Assembly (NCBI GenBank): GCA_019614645.1
Contig: JABWDB010000036.1
Location: 682,001 to 746,000, forward strand
DNA: 64,000 nt
Direction of reading: 5' to 3'
Source of the DNA: Stratiolaelaps scimitus
Taxonomy: Eukaryota; Arthropoda; Arachnida; Mesostigmata; Laelapidae
In this document: one piece after another, positions 48,399 to 57,422 of the stretch
How positions within the stretch are numbered: the first letter of the stretch is position 1
Layout of the letters: each line of letters opens with the position of its first letter
Made by a program: the position numbers and the translations under genes
Notes under the pieces: generated by a model
The model's database searches: none
What the model was told of the DNA's origin: nothing
The model's input: only the letters and a program-made list of their open reading frames with translations

Positions 48399-48451
48399 AG
48401 ACCAACCGACGACGACTGAGCATCGAGCGTTAAGTCACTTGAAGCCTGAAC

Positions 48452-49030
48452 ATGCAGAAGTTCGCGATTGCCCTCATCGGCGCCCTTGCGGTTGTCGGAG
48501 CCAACGGAGCTGCACTTCGAGCTGAGGAAGAAGGACTTCAAGCCTGGTGGGACGATGCCGCCAATTGGATCGACGGGGCCAAGAATGATGTAGTAGATTT
48601 CTTCGACAAGCAAGTCGCACAACGCGCAGAATGCATAGTTAAAGCAGCCGGCCCTGGTTTCCTGGACACCGTCGAACCGTTGGAGGAGCTGCTCGAAGTT
48701 TGCCAGGAACATCCGACTCTGGAGAAATATGCATCCCAAATAATTAGTATTAAGGAGGACGTTGAGAAAATTGTGAACTTCATCAAAAGGATGACCAATG
48801 GCCTGAAACCCACTGCTCTTCAGGTTACAGGTGTTATTAAAGCAGGAGCTAGCATGGCTTTCAGCGTTGGCATGTTCACTGCCGTAAGCATCCCTCAGCT
48901 GATGACACTAATGGATCCCAACCATGTGGAAAAACTTCAATACGTTGCGGAAAAGTTCATTGATACCATGAGAAAGTTCGGAGACATATTCGATTTAATG
49001 GGCTCTAAAATCGCCAGGTGCGCAGCTTAA
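48452..49030 (+). CDS. Small secreted protein, family gene 2
   Basis: This intronless frame encodes 192 residues. It has a signal peptide at 1-19/20 (MQKFAIALIGALAVVGANG), then an acidic, Trp-containing segment (A-W-W-D-D-A-A-N-W-I at 31-40), a helical body and a C-terminus ending C-A-A. Cysteines are at 61, 84 and 190, an odd number, which allows an intermolecular disulphide. The motif C-Q-E-H-P-T-L-E is at 84-91. A Gly/Ala-rich hydrophobic stretch near 126-145 could be a buried helix; it is short for a membrane segment. The start is supported by the shared promoter and by similarity to paralogues from the first Met. The mirror copy gene 2' differs at only two residues (Gly117/Asp and Thr126/Ala). 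Function unknown; a secreted product is likely. The gene is bracketed by 801-bp direct repeats. Confidence 0.9.
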   Translation: MQKFAIALIGALAVVGANGAALRAEEEGLQAWWDDAANWIDGAKNDVVDFFDKQVAQRAECIVKAAGPGFLDTVEPLEELLEVCQEHPTLEKYASQIISIKEDVEKIVNFIKRMTNGLKPTALQVTGVIKAGASMAFSVGMFTAVSIPQLMTLMDPNHVEKLQYVAEKFIDTMRKFGDIFDLMGSKIARCAA

Positions 49031-49062
49031 AGAAAAACGGTTTATCATTCTTTTGATCAACT

Positions 49063-49068
49063 AATAAA
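49063..49068 (+). terminator. Polyadenylation signal of gene 2
   Basis: AATAAA 33 bp after the stop, followed by cactttgattcggacgcaat, which is similar to the sequence after genes 1 and 3. Confidence 0.6.
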
Positions 49069-49795
49069 CACTTTGATTCGGACGCAATGCTTACCCATCA
49101 TGAATTGCTACCAACTGCACTAAATAGATCTTATTATACCTGATATATTGGTTTGGAGAAATTTCAGGTTTATGTGTGTTTTATTTCATGGCTTATTCTC
49201 ACAGGTACGAATTGGCTAAGCTCACGCAAGCCAAGCAAACTTTCGCTAATGTAGACTATACTATCTATTTAAGCATTCGTTTATCGAAGTCGGTCAATTC
49301 CAACTGGTGTTTCTTCTTTCTTCATTGTAGACACCATTTTTTCAAGATAACATAACATAACATTTGCGGTTTATTACGTAGATACAACAGCCAAACTCTA
49401 CCTCAATACACCTTGACTATACGTACATAATTCTATGAGTGAATGACTAATCGATAGACGTCGGCTCAACAGAAGGAGAGCCTCCTCGATTTGATAGAGT
49501 TTACCCTAAATCATTAGGCGCTCTTACAGGCACATATACGGAAATTTAGCACCACTGAGTAAACTGACACATGTATTGGAAAGGATTGGAAAGGATTTAT
49601 GCTCTGGTCTAATGTCTACTTGCAGCGAATGGGTTATCTTCAATATCTTATATCGAGTATAATGACGGACAAGGAGCTTCATGGCGATAGGTCAATGATC
49701 CCGGGCTGGACCGAGGAATCGCCAATCGGATACGACACCTGCCGACGGCTGAGGCCAACCGTCGCCTTCTTCAAGTATCGATGGTCGAAGACATC
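49069..49795. other. 3' flank of gene 2
   Basis: Non-coding flank shared with gene 2' almost without change and with the flanks of genes 1 and 3 at lower identity. From about 49599 frames become open and coding-like pieces appear; one reads into R2 across 49796 (G-L-D-R-G-I-A-N-R-I-R-H-L-P-T-A-E-A-N-R, then V-N-Q-I-L-T-A-M-G-E-R), suggesting the start of the R2 element lies here. Ends about 97 codons later at 49975. Confidence 0.5.
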
Positions 49796-50763
49796 GTGAA
49801 TCAGATCCTCACCGCGATGGGCGAACGAATGGTGCCGTCAGTTGATCGAACCCCTACTGTCGTTAAGGCAGCTACATATGAGATCGTTCGTAGACTACCC
49901 GTTGATGCCCCTCCTGACGAACACACTAAGCATTACGCAGTGGAACCTGGGGGGAGGGGGCGGGTACAGGTCTAGCATTGCCCACTCCCCCAACCTAAAA
50001 ACAGACGTCGTACACAGATAGCCCCTACACAACGTCGGTCATCAGGGCCTGCTCGAGGCATCCTTAACAACTGCAGCGCGCCGTTTTAACAGCTGTACAC
50101 GTTGTCGATCTTCATTGTCCACTCCCCCAACCTAGGATGTGGGTAATCATCCGGGCTGGTGACGGAAACTTGGCCAGCAAATGTTCCCGATGTCTCAGAC
50201 TCAGCGAACTACCTCTCACATTCGAGTCGCTTTCCTGGACGACCCCAGTGGATGCATTCTAATCCATAGCTTTTAATTACAAGTACTGCTAGCATTTTGT
50301 TAACTCACTAATGATATATCAACGAAGTCTCAATTATTTTATATAAAGTAGTAGAATATTTGTATTTGTTGTCCAACTTGTATGTTTCAAGTGTTTCATT
50401 TGAGTCAATGTCTTGCAATAGAATGTCTTACTCACAGCATGAAGCCCCTTCCTAACAGCTGCGGGTTCGGTTAGACGCTGACAACCTGGCGGCAGCATAC
50501 ACAAACATTTTCTAAGACCTTTCAAAAGAAAGTAGGTATTTAATCCGCAGAACGTAGTATGATTGGAACGGCGAAGACTTTCGATGACGAGTGAGTGTCC
50601 TCACCACAGTGAGCCAATTAAATATCTTCACACCTTCTAATCGCTGTAGTTTAGTGGTTACAAAACAAGCCGCATTGTTCAGTATGTGCGTATACAACGT
50701 GATAATATGCAATAACTGCTATGTGTTATCTTTGTGAGTTGGCCAACTATTGTGTTTGTCAAG
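49796..50763 (+). repeat. Repeat R2, copy 2 (801 bp plus 3' extension)
   Basis: 49796-50596 is the second direct copy of the 801-bp unit. The similarity to the inverted copy continues to 50763. It holds a protein-like frame ending at 49975 that may be the remnant of a transposable-element gene, but no transposase, integrase or RT motif is visible. Confidence 0.8.
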
Positions 50764-50884
50764 TCGTTATCTTTCCTTACCAAGCGAGTGTTTGAGTATG
50801 CAAGCAAGTGAACAGCTTACGAAACGTAGAGATACGCTTGAAGCACTACTGGAAGAAAATTAGGTTAACACTATGTATGGAAAT

Positions 50885-51065
50885 GTCTCTTCAGGATCTT
50901 CGATATTTCAAAAATATTAAATTAGTGGTGCTAGATCTCCGTAAAAAAAATACTGTGCCTTGAACAGCGCGTCATACATGGGGGTTAACGCCATCAAATT
51001 GGGAAGGCTCCCCTTCTGTTGAACTAACGTCTATCTATAGGTCGTTCATTAATGAGGCAATGCGC
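50885..51065 (-). repeat. Repeat S, inverted copy of a family 3' flank
   Basis: The reverse complement matches 53305-53490, the 3' flank of gene 3, at about 90% or better by eye, for example in gacgttagttcaacagaagg and aacccccatgtatgacgcgc. A weaker relative is in the gene 2 flank at 49440-49575. It may be the residue of a lost, inverted family gene. Confidence 0.7.
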
Positions 51066-51214
51066 ATTAAGCGAATCATAAATGAAATTACGTGTACATA
51101 GAGTATAGTATAGACCTCATCGTTGGGCAACCACATTGTATTAGAATAGATTTTTGATTGAAGTATATATACATTTCTCTTAAATATTCCTTTACTCCAG
51201 ATTGTAAAGGACTC

Positions 51215-51355
51215 TCAGCAGAGGATGGTGATTTTAGCGTTTTGTCATTCATGCCAACCCCCGTACACTGGATCGGCCCACTTTTACAGAGATTGGAGTG
51301 CCTCTGGTGGTGTCATTGCGTTTGAGGGAGATTTCTTTCTCTCGAAAAGAAAATA
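51215..51355 (+). repeat. Repeat T, copy 1
   Basis: Related to 53880-54035 (inverted) and 63776-63905 (direct). Shared signposts: gagaatggt/gaggatggtgat, cactggatcggcccactttt, ctggtggtgtc and gttttg/gcgtttga followed by gaaaa. Confidence 0.6.
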
Positions 51356-51360
51356 AGATG

Positions 51361-51907
51361 TTAAGCTACATTACTTCGGAAAATAGAAAGCTACAATCTC
51401 CACTCAGCTGCCAAAGATTAGAATAACCTCAGTGATACATACAGCAATATTTATTCGATTCATCAACATTAACATTTCGAATCTAATACAAGTTCGCCAG
51501 AAAATTTCGTTGCCACAGTCGAAGCATTGTTTAGCGGATCCGTTCAAAGCAATGCCCTGAATGTTCAATGTTGGCTGAGAGTTAACCCACAAAAGGCTTT
51601 TGTGGCTGGTATTCAGCATTCGACACTAGAATTAAGGGCACTCTTTTTATCCTTATGGCAATATAACGAAAACAATTTGTTGAGCAGCATCTTAAATGAC
51701 TACGCGTGCCGTAGCCTGCGGCGCTCGCATATGCTAATGGCAATTAGATATAACGGCATGATATATTTCACCATGCGTCGATACGTTGAATTGAGAAAGG
51801 TCGGCGGTAAGAGGCTGTCGAAGGGCTACCTCTATTGTTATTTAGCCCCTTCCTCTGACAGGTAGATGAACAGGATGTTCGTTGACATATCGATATGTGC
51901 TCGTATT
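51361..51907 (+). promoter_or_regulatory. Upstream region of gene 3
   Basis: 51370-51450 resembles the segment upstream of gene 2' (about 56975-57060, inverted), which shows the ancestral upstream sequence that R2 replaced in front of gene 2. The last 130 bp are conserved with the gene 1 and gene 2 promoters. Confidence 0.5.
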
Positions 51908-51925
51908 CATTGTTTCTCAACAATG
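51908..51925 (+). promoter_or_regulatory. 18-bp palindrome in the gene 3 promoter
   Basis: CATTGTTTCTCAACAATG: same length and position as in genes 1 and 2, with changes confined to the centre so that 7-bp arms remain complementary. It starts 33 bp before the TATA-type box. Confidence 0.6.
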
Positions 51926-51940
51926 CCTATCCCGGGTGAA

Positions 51941-51946
51941 TAAAAG
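51941..51946 (+). promoter_or_regulatory. TATA-type box of gene 3
   Basis: TAAAAG (in gaataaaagcgacc) takes the place of TATAAG at the same 59-bp distance from the ATG at 52000. It is a weaker TATA variant than in the paralogues. Confidence 0.5.
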
Positions 51947-51999
51947 CGACCAAACGACGACGACTGAGCACCGAGCGTTAAGTCACTTGAAGCTTGAAC

Positions 52000-52569
52000 A
52001 TGCAGAAGTTTGTGATTCTCTTCATTGCCGCCCTTGCGGTCGTGGGAGTTTACGGAGATTCGTTCTCAGATGAATCCCAAGAGGATGTCCCTGAAGGAGG
52101 ACTTCAGGGAATGTTCGACTGGGTAGCAAGCATAAAGCGCTTCTTCGAGGACCAAGTCTTGACGCGCGCAAAATGCATGGCTGAGATTGTAAAGCCTGCT
52201 TACGACGACATCGTCACTAAGTTGTTCGAGCTGCTCGACATTTGCGAGCAACACCCGGCTCTGGAGAAATATGCCAGCGATGCACGTAGTATTAACGACA
52301 AGGGTTCGAAAGTTTTGAAGTTCGTTCTAAATGTCCTGCAAGGCAATCTACCCTCTTTGGGTCAGGTTCTGGGTGTTGCTTGTGCAATTGGACAAGCAGT
52401 TGCTCTGATTGTACACTTCGGTGTTATAAACGTCCCTGACCTGCTTGAACTCGTGAATCCCGCATATGACATGGAACTTCGAGAGATTGCGCAGAAGGCC
52501 GTCGACACCGTGAAGGCCTTGGCAAACATTTTCCAAAAAGCGGCCCCCAAAGTAGTTAAATGCATATAG
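52000..52569 (+). CDS. Small secreted protein, family gene 3
   Basis: An intronless frame of 189 residues from the ATG at 52000. An in-frame TTG six bases upstream should not be taken as the start because the promoter spacing and paralogues support the ATG. The signal peptide is at 1-19 (MQKFVILFIAALAVVGVYG), followed by an acidic Ser/Asp/Glu segment (20-31), G-L-Q-G-M-F-D-W, and the helical body. Cysteines at 59, 82 and 188 match the family; a fourth at 128 is unique to this copy. The motif C-E-Q-H-P-A-L-E is at 82-89. The C-terminus ends V-V-K-C-I. Sequence similarity to gene 2 is clear across the whole length. It sits in the spacer between the arms of the large inverted repeat. Secretion is likely, function unknown. 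Confidence 0.9.
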   Translation: MQKFVILFIAALAVVGVYGDSFSDESQEDVPEGGLQGMFDWVASIKRFFEDQVLTRAKCMAEIVKPAYDDIVTKLFELLDICEQHPALEKYASDARSINDKGSKVLKFVLNVLQGNLPSLGQVLGVACAIGQAVALIVHFGVINVPDLLELVNPAYDMELREIAQKAVDTVKALANIFQKAAPKVVKCI

Positions 52570-52599
52570 TTCTAAAGAAAACAGATTGGTCATGTCTCT

Positions 52600-52605
52600 A
52601 ATAAA
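52600..52605 (+). terminator. Polyadenylation signal of gene 3
   Basis: AATAAA about 30 bp after the stop codon, followed by ctcgattcggaagcaa as in the paralogues. Confidence 0.6.
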
Positions 52606-52929
52606 ACAGTAAATATCTCGATTCGGAAGCAATCCTTGCCTTATAGTATATCACGCTAACTGCACTAATATATGTCTTGGATTTAGATCGCTTTAGAAGA
52701 ATAGTTAGACGAATTTCAGGTATACAATGTGTTATTTCATGGCGTATTTCCGCAGGTATGAATTGATGTAGTCGAAGACGTACGACTAACATCAGGCAGA
52801 GTTGACACTTTGATACTCCACCTGGGGCATCCACTAGTGTTACAGTGTGTAAGGCTAGTAACTACCACCGCACCTAGTTACAATTATCTGTTAACTTGCT
52901 TGAGTCTATATATATATATATATATATCG

Positions 52930-53080
52930 AGGCTGACTCACAGCCAACATTTAACGTCCACGGTACTGCTTTTATTATTGTTTCATAAGACGGACGGCCC
53001 CTTTAAATGCCAATGTGCAACGGTGATGATCGAACCCGTGCACCTACGTCCGTTTCCTCCGATTACAAGGCGCACACGAA
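52930..53080 (-). repeat. tRNA-derived SINE, family A, inserted behind gene 3
   Basis: On the minus strand it shows a B box (cgggttcgatcatcac), a catttaaagg block, cgtcttatgaa, then aaaagcagtaccgtggacgt, taaatgttggctgtgagtca. TA repeats lie at both ends (52907-52927 and 53091-53112). Confidence 0.6.
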
Positions 53081-53304
53081 TGTTCGAAGTATATATATAT
53101 ATATATATATGCATATATGCATTGTATAGTTCAGCTTCTCTTGTAGACACCATTTTTTTGTCAAGATGTAGTCGTCCCTACAGCACACTACCGATACAAC
53201 GGCCAAGCTCTATGTCTTTCTCTTTAAGAGGTGAACATTTTCTTATAACGCACGGACACCTCCAGAGACAAGCTCCTTGTCAATCCGCCTTAACTGTGCG
53301 CACA

Positions 53305-53490
53305 TTGCTTCATTAGTGAACGACCTACAGATAGACGTTAGTTCAACAGAAGGGGAGCCTTCCCAATTTGATAGAGTTAACCCCCATGTATGACGCGCTG
53401 TTCAAGGAACAGTATTTTGTTTCACGGAGATCTAGCACCACTGATTTAATATTTTTGAAATATCGAAGACTCCGAAGAGACAACTGTTCA
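53305..53490 (+). repeat. Repeat S, direct copy in the gene 3 flank
   Basis: Partner of the inverted segment 50885-51065; together they flank gene 3 as an inverted pair. Confidence 0.7.
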
Positions 53491-54317
53491 CTTGCATATT
53501 CGAACATATCGTTTGTCGACAAAGATATCATTTTTTTATATATCCAACAACTGTGCATGATGACAGGATCTCCTCGAAGACTGGAGCGTAGATACGAATG
53601 AAAAAAATCCTTTAAGTCTTCATGAATGGCTAACGACAAATATGGATTTCCTTATTTATTGCAGGAGATAATAAAAATAACATAGTGAGACTAAACCAAT
53701 TGGGTTCCCTGTAGCGAGCGATCGATATAACTACAACGATGACACCTTGTAGAGCTTAGTGAGAGCTAGATTATAGTTCTTGTAATTAAAATATTGTGCA
53801 TTTAGCAAGTAGTTATGAGTGCGTCAGAAATTATCTTGGATCTTCTTACGATTCAAGGGCGAGGCGTATGTTCGGGTCTTGTTTTCTAAGAGAGAGGAGG
53901 ACGTTTTCTTCAAACGCACGGGCACCACCAGAGACATTTCAAACTCCATTAATGTGAGGCGATCCAGTGCAGGGGAAGGGATTGATGTGAATAATCGCCT
54001 CTCTGTCTGCTAAAATCACCATCCTCTGCTGAGAGTCTATCTCTTCCCTAGCTCGGCATTGTTCGGGACTGCTAGCACGGAAAAGGACGATCTTAACACC
54101 CAACATAGATACAGTTTTACTTACAGTCCAACGTAGGATGACGTCATTCTATCCGCCGGCTAGGTCTGTAGCAGCGATTACCGACGATGTTTAAGAGTCA
54201 CTATTTTGTTGTTGATATCCATTGAGGGTTGGCACTGCTCAGAAGCAACATGCCAGTGTCAATGGGGGTCTTCTATTCACTTGCCATCCAAGGGTATCAC
54301 GTGGTCAAAAATAAGTA
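53491..54317. other. Spacer right of gene 3
   Basis: Contains repeat T copy 2 (53880-54035). The rest has no supportable gene. Confidence 0.45.
53880..54035 (-). repeat. Repeat T, copy 2
   Basis: The reverse complement carries ctctcagcagaggatggtga, then tgcactggatcg, ctggtggtgcccgtgcgttt and gaagaaaacg, matching 51215 and 63776. Confidence 0.6.
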
Positions 54318-55285
54318 CTTGACAAACACAATAGTTGGCCGACTCACAAAGATAACGCATAGGATGTATTGCATATTATCGCGATGTATACGCACTTACT
54401 GAACAATGCGGCTTGTCTTGTTACTACTAAATGACAGCGATTAGAAGGTGTGAAGATATTTAATTGGCTCACTGTGGTGAGGACACTCACTCGTCATCGA
54501 AAGTCTTCGCCGTTCCAACCATAGTACGTTCTGCGGATTAAATACCTACTTTCTTTTGAAAGGTCTTAGAAAATGTTTGTGTATGCTGCCGCCAGGTTGT
54601 CAGCGTCTAACCGAACCCGCCGCTGTTAGGAAGGGGCTTCATGCTCTGAGTAAGACATTCTATTGCAAGACATTGACTCAAATGAAACACTTGAAACACA
54701 CAAGTTGGACAACAAATACAAATATTCTACTACTTTATATAAAATAATTGAGACTTCGTTGATATATCATTAGTGAGTTAACAAAATGCTAGCAGTACTT
54801 GTAATTAAAAGCTATGGATTAGAATACATCCACTGGGGTCGTCCAGGAAAGCGACTCGAATGTGAGTGGTAGTTCGCTGAGTCTGAGACATCGGAAGCAT
54901 TTGCTGGCCAAGTTTCCGTCACCAGCCCGGATGATTACCCACATCCTAGGTTGGGGGAGTGGGCAATGAAGATCGACAACGTGTACAGCTGTTAAAACGG
55001 CACGCTGTAGTTGTTAAGGATACCTCGAGCAGGCCCTGATGACCGACGTTGTGTAGGGGCTATCTGTGTACGACGTCTGTTTTTAGGTTGGGGGAGTGGG
55101 CAATGCTAGACCTGTACCCGCCCCCTCCCCCCAGGTTCCACTGCGTAATGCTTAGTGTGTTGGTCAGGAGGGGCATCAACGGGTAGTCTACAAACGGTCT
55201 CATATGTAGCTGCCTTAACTACAGTAGGGGTTCGATCAACTGACGGCACCATTCGTTCGCCCATCGCGGTGAGGATCTGATTCAC
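54318..55285 (-). repeat. Repeat R2, inverted copy 3
   Basis: Inverted counterpart of 49796-50763. It differs from copy 2 by about 16 substitutions over the 801-bp part, against about three between copies 1 and 2. Confidence 0.8.
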
Positions 55286-56012
55286 GATGTCTTCGACCAT
55301 CGATACTTGAAGAAGGCGACGGTTGGCCTCAGCCGTCGGCAGGTGTCGTATCCGATTGGCGATTCCTCGGTCCAGCCCGGGATCATTGACCTATCGCCAT
55401 GAAGCTCCTTGTCCGTCATTATACTCGATATAAGATATTGAAGATAACCCATTCGCTGCAAGTAGACATTAGACCAGAGCATAAATCCTTTCCAATCCTT
55501 TCCAATACATGTGTCAGTTTACTCAGTGGTGCTAAATTTCCGTATATGTGCCTGTAAGAGCGCCTAATGATTTAGGGTAAACTCTATCAAATCGAGGAGG
55601 CTCTCCTTCTGTTGAGCCGACGTCTATCGATTAGTCATTCACTCATAGAATTATGTACGTATAGTCAAGGTGTATTGAGGTAGAGTTTGGCTGTTGTATC
55701 TACGTAATAAACCGCAAATGTTATGTTATGTTATCTTGAAAAAATGGTGTCTACAATGAAGAAAGAAGAAACACCAGTTGGAATTGACCGACTTCGATAA
55801 ACGAATGCTTAAATAGATAGTCTAGCCTACATTAGCGAAAGTTTGCTTGGCTTGCGTGAGCTTAGCCAATTCGTACCTGTGAGAATAAGCCATGAAATAA
55901 AACACACATAAACCTGAAATTTCTCCAAACCAATATATCAGGTATAATAAGATCTATTTAGTGCAGTTGGTAGCAATTCATGATGGGTAAGCATTGCGTC
56001 CGAATCAAAGTG

Positions 56013-56018
56013 TTTATT
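56013..56018 (-). terminator. Polyadenylation signal of gene 2'
   Basis: AATAAA on the minus strand, identically placed to that of gene 2. Confidence 0.6.
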
Positions 56019-56050
56019 AGTTGATCAAAAGAATGATAAACCGTTTTTCT

Positions 56051-56629
56051 TTAAGCTGCGCACCTGGCGATTTTAGAGCCCATTAAATCGAATATGTCTC
56101 CGAACTTTCTCATGGTATCAATGAACTTTTCCGCAACGTATTGAAGTTTTTCCACATGGTTGGGATCCATTAGTGTCATCAGCTGAGGGATGCTTACGGC
56201 AGTGAACATGCCAACGCTGAAAGCCATGCTAGCTCCTGCTTTAATAACACCTGCAACCTGAAGAGCAGTGGGTTTCAGGTCATTGGTCATCCTTTTGATG
56301 AAGTTCACAATTTTCTCAACGTCCTCCTTAATACTAATTATTTGGGATGCATATTTCTCCAGAGTCGGATGTTCCTGGCAAACTTCGAGCAGCTCCTCCA
56401 ACGGTTCGACGGTGTCCAGGAAACCAGGGCCGGCTGCTTTAACTATGCATTCTGCGCGTTGTGCGACTTGCTTGTCGAAGAAATCTACTACATCATTCTT
56501 GGCCCCGTCGATCCAATTGGCGGCATCGTCCCACCAGGCTTGAAGTCCTTCTTCCTCAGCTCGAAGTGCAGCTCCGTTGGCTCCGACAACCGCAAGGGCG
56601 CCGATGAGGGCAATCGCGAACTTCTGCAT
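56051..56629 (-). CDS. Small secreted protein, family gene 2' (mirror copy)
   Basis: This 192-residue intronless frame differs from gene 2 by two substitutions that I can see, both changing the protein (Asp117 for Gly, Ala126 for Thr). The signal peptide, cysteines 61, 84 and 190 and the C-Q-E-H-P-T-L-E motif are unchanged, and no disabling mutation is present, so it is expected to be functional. Promoter, 5' UTR and polyadenylation signal are copied with it. Unlike gene 2 it has the ancestral-type upstream DNA beyond 56966. Genes 2 and 2' point toward each other with gene 3 between them. Confidence 0.9.
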   Translation of the reverse strand: MQKFAIALIGALAVVGANGAALRAEEEGLQAWWDDAANWIDGAKNDVVDFFDKQVAQRAECIVKAAGPGFLDTVEPLEELLEVCQEHPTLEKYASQIISIKEDVEKIVNFIKRMTNDLKPTALQVAGVIKAGASMAFSVGMFTAVSIPQLMTLMDPNHVEKLQYVAEKFIDTMRKFGDIFDLMGSKIARCAA

Positions 56630-56682
56630 GTTCAGGCTTCAAGTGACTTAACGCTCGATGCTCAGTCGTCGTCGGTTGGTCT

Positions 56683-56688
56683 CTTATA
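56683..56688 (-). promoter_or_regulatory. TATA box of gene 2'
   Basis: TATAAG on the minus strand, 59 bp from the ATG. Confidence 0.6.
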
Positions 56689-56703
56689 TTCACTGGGGAT
56701 AGG

Positions 56704-56721
56704 CATTGTTTTGAAACAATG
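56704..56721 (-). promoter_or_regulatory. 18-bp palindrome in the gene 2' promoter
   Basis: The same CATTGTTTCAAAACAATG element as in genes 1 and 2, at the same distance from the TATA box. Confidence 0.6.
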
Positions 56722-57422
56722 AATATTCTCACATATCGATAAGTAACATCCTGTCCACCTACCTGTCAGAGGGAGGAGCTCGATAACAATGGAGGAGTCT
56801 ATTGTAGATGATAGCGCCTTGCTGCCGGGACGTCAACGAGTGCGCCACGAGATATGGTACACGTACTCATTTAAAATGCTGCTCGACAGATGGTTTGGTC
56901 ATTGCATTACCATAAGGATAAAATGGATGCCCTTAATTCTAGCGTCGAGTAGTAATTTTCTGTAGATTAATGTTGTTGTATGTATCACTGAAGTTCATCT
57001 ATTCTTTGGCAGTTGAGTGGAGGTCGGAGCTTTCTATTTTCCGAAGTAATCTAGCTGTACATTATATTCTAGGAACACCTGATTTCATTTATGACCCGTA
57101 TAATGCGCGGAGACTCTCAGTGGGAATAGATTCGGACAAGATTTCACCTAGCTATCAATGTTAGCAAACTACTCCTACAGAATCTAGTACATTGACGGCG
57201 TCTGTATTGTGTTGAACATTGCTGTTCTTTGGGCTGGTTGATCGTTTGACATGCCTGCGAGTGTAAGCTTCTCGATACCGTTAAATCCCATTAAAATTGG
57301 GTGAAGATTCACCTCATCTTCTCACCAGTACAGGGTACACGTCAAGTCGCTACGTTGGAGTAACTAATATTTGACGCTTTCACATCTAACCGTTCCCAGT
57401 AAATAGCTATTTCAAATCGTAA

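Larger units (their letters stand above)
47181..50763. repeat. Left arm of the large inverted repeat
   Basis: Read in reverse complement, it matches 54318-57422. Corresponding positions sum to 105081 from 48116 to 50763 with no net indels; 47181-47306 matches 57297-57422. Between these lies an 801-bp R2 copy on this arm, where the other arm has a different 331-bp segment (56966-57296) that resembles the upstream DNA of gene 3. Confidence 0.9.
50764..51360. other. Spacer left of gene 3
   Basis: Holds the inverted S segment (50885-51065) and repeat T (51215-51355), listed separately. I see no gene. Confidence 0.5.
54318..57422. repeat. Right arm of the large inverted repeat
   Basis: Reverse complement of 47181-50763, apart from the 331-bp segment 56966-57296, which is replaced by an R2 copy on the left. 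By eye, divergence from the left arm is about 0.4% over the gene core (55286-56965), about 2% over R2 (54485-55285) and about 8% beyond it. Confidence 0.9.

Noticed and set aside
48359..48739. 126-codon minus-strand frame (and its mirror at 56342-56722)
   Set aside because: It lies antisense to gene 2 and gene 2' and depends on their codon bias. It has no signal peptide or motif, whereas the sense frame has the promoter, signal peptide and paralogue support.
51994..51999. TTG start two codons before the gene 3 ATG
   Set aside because: TTG is not a normal animal start. Promoter spacing (59 bp) and the paralogues place the start at 52000.
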